A stretch of 38,981 nucleotides of DNA from Candidatus Aminicenantes bacterium UBA2199. GTDB lineage: Bacteria; Acidobacteriota; Aminicenantia; UBA2199. The stretch is from NCBI GenBank assembly GCA_002327965.1, contig DCVB01000072.1, positions 1-38,981 on the forward strand, written 5' to 3'. Made by a program: the position numbers and the translations under genes. This document shows, piece by piece, positions 32,956 through 38,981 of the stretch. The notes beneath the pieces are model-generated. The model made no database searches. It worked only from the letters and a program-made list of their open reading frames with translations, and was not told the origin of the DNA. Within the stretch, counting starts at the first letter, position 1; each line of letters begins with the position of its first letter.

Positions 32956-34356
32956 ATGGTTACTTCGGAAGCGAAGCCGGAAAAAACCCCACAGGAAATC
33001 CTCCGCAGCGCCATTGAGCTGTGTGCCGACTGCGACACCTGCCGCTTCCTCATGGAAGAGGACTGCGCCTTCTTTCCCGAGCTCTATCGCCTCTGGGACC
33101 AGGAAACGGAGACCGGCATCCCAATCTCCGAAGCCGAGCTGCGCCGCCTGGCCGAACTCTGCACCCTCTGCGGTCTTTGCCCCTGCCCGCGGATTCCGAT
33201 GGATGTCATGGAGGCAAAAAGTCGCTATATCGACAAGGAGGGGCTGCCTGTCACCACCCGCCTGCTGACCGACGTCCCGCGCCTGGCTCGCCTGTGCGGA
33301 ACCTTTCCCCGCTTGATCAATGCTCTGCAGTCGAGCCGGACTGTCGACCCGCTGTTGCGCAAGGCCGCCGGCCTGCATCCGGAGCGCCAGTTGCCGGCCT
33401 TCCCGGAGGAGAGCTTTTTTCAGTGGGCCGAGAAGAAGGGGCTGACCTCCCCTCGGCAGGGCAGCCGCAACGTCGCCTATTTTGCCGGCTGCACGGCCGG
33501 CTACCTTTTTCCCCAGATCGGTCGGGCGGTGGTGGAGGTTCTGGAGCGCAACGGCGTGACGGTCCATGTCCCGCCGCAGCAGTGCTGCGGTATGCCGCAG
33601 CTCGTCGAAGGCGACCGTCAGGGAGCCCTGAAGCGGGCCGAAGCCAATATGACGACGCTGCTTGCCTCGGTTCAGGCCGGCGACGATCTCGTCAGCTCTT
33701 GTCCCACCTGCGGTTTCTTCATGAAGGCTCTCCTCAAGGAGCGGGCCTACTATTCCGAGGCTTACCAGAAATCGGTGAATGCCGGTGCCGATGAGTTGAA
33801 GGTGCCGGACCCGAACAAGAGCGGCAATGCGCACCGAGTCCTCAAAAAAATGATGTACGGGAATATCCTGAAGGACGACGGCTATTTTTCTTCCCTCGAT
33901 CCCATGGCTCGCATCGGCGTCGCCGAACATCTCTTCGACGTCGGAGAATATCTGGCCCGCCTGCATGCCGAGGGGCGGCTCGATACCCGCTTCAGTGCCA
34001 TTCCCGGCCGCATGGCCTACTTCGCCCCTTGCCATCTACGGGAGCAGAAGATGGGGCGCCCCTACCTGGAGCTTCTGAAACTGATTCCCGGGCTGACCGT
34101 TGAGCTCGTGGGCGACACGGAATGTTGCGGCATGGGGGGCAATTTCGGTTTCAAGGCCGATTTCCACGAGCAATCCCTTGCCGTCGGCCGGCCCCTGCTG
34201 GAGAAGATCCGAAAACGGGATCCGCAGGCGATTGTTACCGACTGCATGAGCTGCCGGCTGCAATTTGGTCAGTCTTTGCCCTATCCGGTCTTCCACCCTC
34301 TGGAAATCCTCGCCCGGGCCTATCAGTCGGGAGATCCGAACTCCGGCCTGTCTTGA
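32956..34356 (+). CDS. GlpC/HdrB-like Fe-S protein with two CCG domains
   Basis: A 466-residue protein with a two-cluster ferredoxin-like N-terminus and two CCG (cysteine-rich) domains. N-terminal cysteines are 23, 26, 29, 37 (CxxCxxC then x7) and 69, 72, 75, 77 (CxxCxxCxCP), both differing from the normal CxxCxxCxxxCP. CCG cores are at 210-211 (QQCCGMPQ, with FAGCT at ~179) and 390-391 (ECCGMGG, with PCHL at ~359), which in HdrB and GlpC hold non-cubane clusters or pass electrons to quinone. No GlpA/GlpB catalytic partner is present. It follows acr3 by 15 bp and precedes arsR, suggesting an arsenic redox role. Leu codons are often CTC, unlike genes before 31 kb. Confidence 0.85.
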   Translation: MVTSEAKPEKTPQEILRSAIELCADCDTCRFLMEEDCAFFPELYRLWDQETETGIPISEAELRRLAELCTLCGLCPCPRIPMDVMEAKSRYIDKEGLPVTTRLLTDVPRLARLCGTFPRLINALQSSRTVDPLLRKAAGLHPERQLPAFPEESFFQWAEKKGLTSPRQGSRNVAYFAGCTAGYLFPQIGRAVVEVLERNGVTVHVPPQQCCGMPQLVEGDRQGALKRAEANMTTLLASVQAGDDLVSSCPTCGFFMKALLKERAYYSEAYQKSVNAGADELKVPDPNKSGNAHRVLKKMMYGNILKDDGYFSSLDPMARIGVAEHLFDVGEYLARLHAEGRLDTRFSAIPGRMAYFAPCHLREQKMGRPYLELLKLIPGLTVELVGDTECCGMGGNFGFKADFHEQSLAVGRPLLEKIRKRDPQAIVTDCMSCRLQFGQSLPYPVFHPLEILARAYQSGDPNSGLS

Positions 34357-34405
34357 CCGGGCAAGACCGCCGGAGGGAAAAATTGCCCAAACTTCAAATT
34401 TCTAG

Positions 34406-34434
34406 TTGCAAGTCTTTGGCTATTTGGCTAAATT
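34406..34434 (+). promoter_or_regulatory. Promoter and possible operator of the second arsR
   Basis: TTGCAA (34406-34411), a 17-bp spacer and TAAATT (34429-34434) precede the second arsR. TTGGC (34416-34420) and GCCAA (34435-34439) form an inverted pair flanking the -10 box, and GGCTA is repeated within it, so an ArsR site here is plausible. GGAGG sits before the ATG. Confidence 0.5.
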
Positions 34435-34460
34435 GCCAAGTAAATACCAAGGAGGCCACC

Positions 34461-34793
34461 ATGCTGGAACAACGCAAAGATCATCTCGAAGCCCGCGCCC
34501 GGGTGCTCAAGGCCATGGCCCACCCGAGCCGGCTCTTCATCATCGAAGAGTTGGATAAGGAAGAGCGCTGCGTCTGCGACCTGACCGCTATGATCGGCGC
34601 CGACGTCTCCACTGTCTCCAAACACCTTTCCGTGCTCAAGCAGGCCGGCCTCGTCCTCGACGACAAGCGGGGCAACCAGGTTTTCTACCGACTGCGGGTC
34701 CCTTGCATCCTCAACTTCTTCGGTTGCGTTGAGTCGGTGCTGGAGTCACGCGCCAGGGAGCACTCGGCCTATCTGAAGGCCGTTGGCAAATGA
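34461..34793 (+). CDS. arsR: ArsR-family repressor, second copy
   Basis: A 110-residue winged-helix repressor: VLKAMAHPSRLFIIEELDKE, the metal-site strand ERCVCDLTAMIG with its Cys pair, recognition helix STVSKHLSVLKQAGLV and wing DDKRGNQVFYRLRVPC. It differs clearly from the first ArsR (no basic tail, different helices), so it is not a recent duplicate. ATG at 34461 follows GGAGG. It has its own promoter and sits between the GlpC-like gene and the second cassette, which it likely controls. Confidence 0.92.
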   Translation: MLEQRKDHLEARARVLKAMAHPSRLFIIEELDKEERCVCDLTAMIGADVSTVSKHLSVLKQAGLVLDDKRGNQVFYRLRVPCILNFFGCVESVLESRAREHSAYLKAVGK

Positions 34794-34795
34794 TC

Positions 34796-34872
34796 TATCC
34801 GCAGATTTCGCAGATGGACGCAGATTAAAAGACGGGATTTTGGTTTGGTTCAATCTGCGAAATCTGCGGATA
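34796..34872. repeat. Perfect 20-bp inverted repeat made of GCAGATT units
   Basis: TATCCGCAGATTTCGCAGAT (34796-34815) and its exact complement (34853-34872) flank a ~37-bp loop that holds a further CGCAGATTA unit. The structure begins two bases after the second arsR stop. A 20-bp stem is strong, but no T-run follows. It could be a terminator, an RNA-processing site or a mobile repeat. It occupies most of the 164-bp gap to the next gene. Confidence 0.85.
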
Positions 34873-34957
34873 AGAATTCGGATTGCGCGTTCACTTTTTT
34901 TTGAGCAAGTCCTTGGCCATTACACCAAAAAGCCATGATTAATCCGAGGATATCGAT

Positions 34958-36277
34958 GTGAACTGGAAACAGGAATGGAAGCCGCTCGCCGCGATACTCG
35001 CCGTCTTTGCGGCTTGCTATTGGCTGCCGGTCGACTGGCTGCAGGCGAGCCGGCGGGTGGAAAACGCCCTCTGGGAGTCGCTCCACCTGGTCAAGTGGTA
35101 CGCCCAGGAACATGTGCTGCTCTGCCTGGTGCCGGCCTTTTTCATTGCTGGAGCGGTAGGGGTTTTTGTCAGCCAGGCGGCGGTGATGAAGTACCTCGGG
35201 CCCATGGCCAACAAGACGCTCGCCTACGGGGTCGCCTCGGTCTCCGGGACGATTCTCGCCGTCTGTTCCTGCACCATCCTGCCGCTCTTCGCCGGCATCT
35301 ACCGCATGGGCGCGGGACTGGGGCCGGCAAGCGCCTTTCTCTACTCGGGCCCGGCCATCAACATCCTGGCCATCGTCCTGACCGCCTCAGTCCTCGGCCC
35401 GGAGATGGGGATCGCCCGGGCGGTGGGGGCGATCAGTTTTGCGATTATCATCGGCCTTCTCATGCACCTGATCTATCGCAAAGAAGAATTGTCGAAGGTC
35501 GATGCGGCCGTTGCCATGACCGAGCCGGAAGTCTCCCGGCCGCTTTGGCAGAATGGCCTCTACTTCGCCAGCATGGTCGGCATTCTGGTTTTCGCCAACT
35601 GGGGCAAACCCGCCGAGCCGGTCGGCCTCTGGCAGGCGATCTTCGCCGCCAAGTGGATCATCACAGCACTGTTCGCCCTGTCCCTGGCCTGGATCCTGGT
35701 CGCCTGGTTCAAGGTCGGCAAGTGGAAGATGTTGATCGCCGCGGCACCGGCAGCAGTGCTAGCTCTCGCCTTGCCGGAGCATCCCGCGTTACCTTTTGTC
35801 GCCGGCACGATCGGACTGTCGACCCTGACCGCTACCAGCCAGGACAATGACGGCGAGCTGCGCGAGTGGTTCAAGACAAGCTGGGATTTCGCGAAGAAAA
35901 TTCTGCCTCTGCTCTTCTGGGGGGTTTTGGTGGCCGGCGCCCTGCTCGGCCGCCCCGATCACGAGGGGCTGATCCCCTCCGGCTGGATTGCCGGCCTGGT
36001 CGGCGGCAACTCCCTCTGGGCCAACCTCTTTGCCTCGGTCGTGGGCGCCTTCATGTATTTTGCCACCCTGACCGAAGTGCCGATCCTGCAGGGGCTGATC
36101 GGCGCCGGCATGGGCAAGGGGCCGGCGCTGGCGCTGCTGCTGTCGGGGCCGGCGTTGTCGCTGCCGAATATGCTGGTCATCCGCAGCGTCATGGGGACGA
36201 AAAAGACGGTGGTGTTCGTTTCGCTGGTGATCGTCATGTCGACGATATCCGGCCTGATATTCGGCGCGCTGTTTTAA
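34958..36277 (+). CDS. DUF318/ArsP-like permease, cassette 2
   Basis: A 439-residue permease closely similar to the one at 26555 along its whole length: shared blocks include MKYLGP, AYGVASVSGTILAVCSCT (Cys103, Cys105), GPASAFLYSGPAIN, GAFMYFATLTEVPILQGL and GPALALLLSGPALSLPNMLV. Start is GTG at 34958 with GAGGA upstream; the adjacent ATG is out of frame. Codon choice (more CTC) differs from its paralogue. It opens the second four-gene cassette and is separated from the mini-thioredoxin by a REP-like element. Confidence 0.88.
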   Translation: MNWKQEWKPLAAILAVFAACYWLPVDWLQASRRVENALWESLHLVKWYAQEHVLLCLVPAFFIAGAVGVFVSQAAVMKYLGPMANKTLAYGVASVSGTILAVCSCTILPLFAGIYRMGAGLGPASAFLYSGPAINILAIVLTASVLGPEMGIARAVGAISFAIIIGLLMHLIYRKEELSKVDAAVAMTEPEVSRPLWQNGLYFASMVGILVFANWGKPAEPVGLWQAIFAAKWIITALFALSLAWILVAWFKVGKWKMLIAAAPAAVLALALPEHPALPFVAGTIGLSTLTATSQDNDGELREWFKTSWDFAKKILPLLFWGVLVAGALLGRPDHEGLIPSGWIAGLVGGNSLWANLFASVVGAFMYFATLTEVPILQGLIGAGMGKGPALALLLSGPALSLPNMLVIRSVMGTKKTVVFVSLVIVMSTISGLIFGALF

Positions 36278-36279
36278 CC

Positions 36280-36332
36280 TGTAGGGGCGAGGCGCTGCCT
36301 CGCCCTGGGCGACCCAGAGGGTCGCCCCTACA
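36280..36332. repeat. REP-like double hairpin inside an 11-bp terminal palindrome
   Basis: TGTAGGGGCGA (36280-36290) pairs exactly with TCGCCCCTACA (36322-36332). Inside are two hairpins: GGGCGAGGC with GCCTCGCCC around GCT, and GGGCGACCC with GGGTCGCCC around AGA. It shares GTAGGGGC with the pair at 8284-8368, so the same repeat family is found at both ends of the window. Confidence 0.85.
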
Positions 36333-36355
36333 AAACGACAAAAGGAGAGCAAACA

Positions 36356-36592
36356 ATGAAAAAAATCCAGATTCTCGGCGCCGGCTGTGCCAAATGCAAC
36401 GAACTGACCGCCAACGCCAAAGCAGCCGCACAGCAGGTGGGCGAAGAGGTGGAATTTGAAAAGGTGACCAACATCAACGAGATTATGAAGTTCGGTGTGA
36501 TGACCACCCCGGGGCTGGTCATCGATGGCAAGGTGGTTTCACAGGGCAAGTTGCTCAACCCGGAGCAGATCGCAAAATTTCTCCGCTCCTGA
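36356..36592 (+). CDS. Mini-thioredoxin (CAKC), cassette 2
   Basis: A 78-residue TM0996-like thioredoxin with active site GAGCAKC (Cys11, Cys14) and the cis-proline block MTTPGLVIDG. It is clearly related to the 77-residue protein of cassette 1 (both LGxGC.KC and KFGVM/AFGVM before the cis-proline). AAAGGAG precedes the ATG. It probably acts in the cytoplasm as electron donor or acceptor for the cassette. Confidence 0.9.
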   Translation: MKKIQILGAGCAKCNELTANAKAAAQQVGEEVEFEKVTNINEIMKFGVMTTPGLVIDGKVVSQGKLLNPEQIAKFLRS

Positions 36593-36629
36593 ACGCTGAC
36601 TGGCAACCCGAACCGACCCATGAGGTGAG

Positions 36630-37037
36630 ATGATGTTTCTGCGCAAACTTTTTGTTCCCGCTTTTATCGCCATGGTTTTCCTGACCCTGGCCGCCTGCGG
36701 CAATGCCGATTCCGCCGGTTCGAAGCCCGCTTCCGCCCCTGGTCCCGTCGCCTCTTCTGGCCTTCCTCGTCTGGTCGACCTGAGGGCCGATCAGTGCATC
36801 CCCTGCAAAATGATGGCGCCGATTCTCGACGAACTGAAGAAGGAGTATGCCGGGAAGATGGAGGTCGTCTTCATCGACGTCTGGAAAAAGCGGGAGGAGG
36901 CTGGGCGTTACGGCATCCAACTGATCCCGACGCAGATCTTTTACGGCGCCGACGGCAAGGAACTCCACCGCCACCAGGGGCTTATCGGCAAAGAGGAGAT
37001 TCTGGCGACCTGGAAGAAGCTGGGGTACGAGTTTTAG
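36630..37037 (+). CDS. Thioredoxin-fold lipoprotein (CIPC), cassette 2
   Basis: A 135-residue exported lipoprotein with a perfect lipobox LAAC (Cys23), a short Ser/Pro/Ala linker and a thioredoxin domain with CIPCKMM (Cys56, Cys59) and the cis-proline site QLIPTQIFYG. It has the same active site and length as its cassette 1 counterpart. AGGTGAG precedes the ATG. It would sit on the periplasmic face and accept electrons from the CcdA encoded 72 bp later. Confidence 0.92.
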   Translation: MMFLRKLFVPAFIAMVFLTLAACGNADSAGSKPASAPGPVASSGLPRLVDLRADQCIPCKMMAPILDELKKEYAGKMEVVFIDVWKKREEAGRYGIQLIPTQIFYGADGKELHRHQGLIGKEEILATWKKLGYEF

Positions 37038-37044
37038 GGTTGAT

Positions 37045-37080
37045 GGGACGAGTGGGACCCGTAGGACCGATGGGACATAT
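37045..37080 (+). repeat. Four-unit 9-bp repeat (GGGACNNRT type)
   Basis: Units GGGACGAGT, GGGACCCGT, AGGACCGAT and GGGACATAT run from 37045 to 37080, in the gap between the lipoprotein and ccdA genes. No inverted partner is visible. Confidence 0.75.
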
Positions 37081-37109
37081 GCCCCCCTGCTGCATAAAGG
37101 TAGTTTTTC

Positions 37110-37808
37110 ATGGAATCGCTCTTCATCGCCTTGACCCAGGCGGTCACCGGTACGCCGTTGATCGCTCTTTCCGCCGCCCTTGCCTGGGGGGTGCTGAGCG
37201 TGGTCCTCTCCCCCTGCCATCTGGCGAGCATTCCGCTCATCGTCGGTTTCATCGACGGTCAGGGACAGATGACGACCCGGCGCGCCTTCGTCATCTCCAA
37301 TCTCTTCGCCGTCGGCATCCTTATCACCATCGCCCTGATCGGCGTCGCGACCGCAGCGGCCGGGCGGATGATGGGCGACCTCGGCGCCTGGGCCAACTGG
37401 TTCGTCGCCGGCATTTTCCTGCTGGTGGGGCTGCATCTGCTCGATGTCATCCCCATGCCCTGGTCAGGACCGGGCCGCGTCGGCATCGCCCGCAAGGGGA
37501 TGCTCGCCGCCTTTCTCCTCGGCCTGATCTTCGGCGTCGCTCTCGGGCCCTGCACCTTCGCCTACATGGCGCCGATGCTCGGCGTCGCCTTCAGTCTGGC
37601 CGCCGACAACATGCTCTACGGCGCCTCGCTACTCCTCGCCTACGGCCTTGGCCACTGTGCCGTGATCGTCCTCGCCGGGACCTTCACCGAGGTGATCCAG
37701 CATTATCTCGACTGGAACGAGAGGTCCAGGGGGGCGGTGGTCTTGAAAAAGGTCTGCGGTATGCTGATTATTGCCGGCGGCGCCTGGATGCTTTACAGCG
37801 CCCCGTGA
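37110..37808 (+). CDS. ccdA: CcdA-family transmembrane electron carrier, cassette 2
   Basis: A 232-residue six-helix CcdA protein with redox cysteines in LSPCHLASIPLIVGF (Cys36) and LGPCTFAYMAP (about residue 151). It is strongly similar to the cassette 1 CcdA, yet synonymous codons differ at many sites (CTC here where cassette 1 has CTG), so the copies did not arise by a recent duplication. The ribosome site is weak (AAAGGTAG). Confidence 0.92.
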   Translation: MESLFIALTQAVTGTPLIALSAALAWGVLSVVLSPCHLASIPLIVGFIDGQGQMTTRRAFVISNLFAVGILITIALIGVATAAAGRMMGDLGAWANWFVAGIFLLVGLHLLDVIPMPWSGPGRVGIARKGMLAAFLLGLIFGVALGPCTFAYMAPMLGVAFSLAADNMLYGASLLLAYGLGHCAVIVLAGTFTEVIQHYLDWNERSRGAVVLKKVCGMLIIAGGAWMLYSAP

Positions 37809-37906
37809 TCACGTTGACAAGCGGGGAGGTTCGCATCCGTCAGGTGAGGTCGGGCAGGATCGGCGACCTGGTGAGGGAACTGGAGAGCCAGAGCGCAAAC
37901 CCGTAA
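37805..37906 (+). pseudogene. 33-residue frame coupled to ccdA, possible N-acetyltransferase remnant
   Basis: A GTG start overlaps the ccdA stop as GTGA, and the frame reads VRIRQVRSGRIGDLVRELES before stopping. The pattern recalls the first strand and helix of GNAT acetyltransferases (IRPATPxDLxAIxxLL), a family that includes ArsN in arsenic operons. It is far too short to be functional, so it may be a broken gene, a short peptide or chance. Confidence 0.3.
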
Positions 37907-37974
37907 CCAAAAGCGCAGAGGTGCCATTATGGCCGGGAAGAGTGGATTGCATGCCTTTTCCCGAATGCTTTCCC

Positions 37975-38622
37975 TCACTCCACCAGCTCTTCCAGTAATG
38001 AACGATTTACGATCTCTATCTTCTGGCCGTCAAAGCGAACCAAACCCTCGTTTTCAAGCTCCTTTGAAGAACGGTAGAATGTCTCATGGGTCATTCCGAG
38101 AAGGGTTGCGATGGATTTTCTATGCGCGGGGAGAGCGACGGATGCACTTTTCTGCATTTCAGCAAGCAAGAGAATGTAGCTCACGATCCGCGACCTGGGG
38201 GTTTTTAGAGAAAGCTCTTCGATCTGCCGATGAAGGTGAATGACCTTAAGGGAAAGAATGTGGAACCATGCGACGGCAAACTGGGGGTCCTTCTGTATCA
38301 GCTCCAGGAAAGCGTCCTTTCGAACGAGACAAACAGTACAGTCCCTTATCGCTTCCGCGTAGCAGTGGTAAATATCCGAAAAAAGGCTCGCTTCAGCGAT
38401 GGTGCGGCCCGCGCCGGCAATCTCAAGGGAGATCTCCTTCCCTTTGGGAGAGACCCTGTAGAGACGAACCGCCCCCGCCAGGACCGCAAAAAAGCCTCGA
38501 GCAGCGTCCCCCGGGGAAAAAAGGAGCACTCCCTTTTTGACTGAAATCTCATTCGAGATGGCTTCCAGGCGGGCAAGGTGTTCCTGGGGCAGATCGGAAA
38601 ACAGGGGAAATTCTTCCAGCAT
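37975..38622 (-). CDS. Crp/Fnr-family transcriptional regulator
   Basis: A 215-residue regulator with an N-terminal cNMP-like sensor barrel (FPLFSDLPQEHLARLEAI, FFAVLAGAVRLYRVSPKGKE, AEASLFSD) and a C-terminal winged helix (HRKSIATLLGMTHETFYRSS). It lacks the N-terminal Cys cluster of O2-sensing FNR; cysteines occur only at DCTVC and YHCY. Sequence type recalls the Dnr/HcpR group that senses NO or redox state, but that is a guess. ATG at 38622 has AAAGGAT upstream; the frame extends to a TTG at 38670 without one. Divergent from chrA with an FNR-like box between. Confidence 0.9.
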   Translation of the reverse strand: MLEEFPLFSDLPQEHLARLEAISNEISVKKGVLLFSPGDAARGFFAVLAGAVRLYRVSPKGKEISLEIAGAGRTIAEASLFSDIYHCYAEAIRDCTVCLVRKDAFLELIQKDPQFAVAWFHILSLKVIHLHRQIEELSLKTPRSRIVSYILLLAEMQKSASVALPAHRKSIATLLGMTHETFYRSSKELENEGLVRFDGQKIEIVNRSLLEELVE

Positions 38623-38673
38623 GAAGCGATCCTTTTCGCATCCCGGAGGCGGGATGGCCAAAAATTTCAAAGC

Positions 38674-38691
38674 GTATGATCCTGATCATAC
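38674..38691. promoter_or_regulatory. FNR/Crp-type palindrome between regulator and chrA
   Basis: An 18-bp perfect palindrome with the core TGATCCTGATCA, matching the FNR half-site pattern TGATNNNNATCA. Its centre (38682.5) lies about 41 bp before a start site predicted from TATCGT at 38712-38717, the classic position for class II activation of chrA. It is also 52 bp from the regulator's ATG, so autoregulation is possible. Confidence 0.72.
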
Positions 38692-38750
38692 ACGGCCTTG
38701 GCATTTCAGTCTATCGTGAGGTCACGAGATCAGGAAGGGGGGAATTTGCG

Positions 38751-38981
38751 ATGGAAGAGGAACTCACATCGGATGGTTGCGCAGAAACTCTTCCTTCAGG
38801 ACGGAGGCTATTCGTCTCCTTCCTCAGGCTCGGCCTGACGGCCTTCGGCGGCCCTGCCATGATCGCCCATATCAGGGAAATGGCTGTGGATCGCCACAGG
38901 TGGCTCGATGGGCGGACGTTCAAAGACGGCGTGGCCCTGTGTCAATCCATCCCCGGCGCAACTGGATATTCGATAAACTCC
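38751..38981 (+). CDS. chrA: Chromate transporter ChrA, N-terminal fragment cut by window end
   Basis: The first 77 residues of a ChrA (CHR family) protein, open to the end of the window. After a short polar start it reads FLRLGLTAFGGPAMIAHIRE and DGVALCQSIPGAT, both diagnostic of the first CHR domain, which exports chromate or, in some members, takes up or exports sulfate-like oxyanions. A ribosome site AGGAAGG lies ~15 nt before the ATG. It is divergent from the Crp/Fnr gene and likely controlled by it through the palindrome at 38674. Confidence 0.88.
   Translation, partial: MEEELTSDGCAETLPSGRRLFVSFLRLGLTAFGGPAMIAHIREMAVDRHRWLDGRTFKDGVALCQSIPGATGYSINS

Overview
The window is chromosomal-looking DNA from a Gram-negative bacterium: it encodes a TolC-type outer-membrane channel, an RND pump with a periplasmic adaptor, and lipoprotein signals. 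Most of it is GC-rich; the first ~4.2 kb is clearly more AT-rich. The gene mix and the abundant short intergenic repeats would fit a deep-branching lineage such as Acidobacteriota/Aminicenantes, but this is only an impression, because no rRNA or ribosomal-protein marker is present. No tRNA, rRNA or CRISPR array was seen.

Layout. 1-4.2 kb: a REP-associated tyrosine transposase (RAYT), then a leftward unit of a membrane protein, a Tat-exported DUF362 protein and a membrane-anchored AraC-type regulator. 4.2-15.6 kb: housekeeping and accessory genes (aminotransferase; asparaginase / cyclic-nucleotide-binding protein / AI-2E transporter; HlyIII-like protein; exported PIMT plus UvrD-like helicase; DMT transporter; DNA polymerase IV; sirtuin; S4 RNA-binding protein). 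15.7-21.8 kb: a leftward CusABC/CzcABC-type heavy-metal efflux operon led by a small secreted protein. 22-23.9 kb: two unknown membrane proteins and a 37-residue lysine-rich peptide gene.

24.1-37.9 kb is the centre of interest, an arsenic-type island read in one direction: ArsR, ArsM, a split YeeE/YedE transporter, permease, CxxC mini-thioredoxin, thioredoxin-fold lipoprotein, CcdA, cupin, split permease, radical SAM protein, ACR3 arsenite exporter, GlpC-like Fe-S protein, second ArsR, and then a second permease / mini-thioredoxin / lipoprotein / CcdA set. The four-gene redox-plus-permease cassette therefore occurs twice, in the same order, on either side of the ACR3 core. A plausible but untested reading is that ArsM methylates arsenite, ACR3 exports inorganic arsenite, the DUF318-type permeases export organic or thiol-bound arsenic, and CcdA plus the lipoprotein carry reducing power across the membrane to keep a substrate trivalent or a cysteine site reduced. 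The window ends with a Crp/Fnr regulator divergent from a truncated chrA, with an FNR-like palindrome between them.

Two genome-wide habits also show. Several genes have a good sigma-70 promoter whose -10 box lies only 6-8 nt before the start codon, implying leaderless mRNAs. Intergenic gaps carry short arrays of 6-9 bp units, often as inverted pairs and often followed by a GCAAGAA-like motif, together with REP-like double hairpins.
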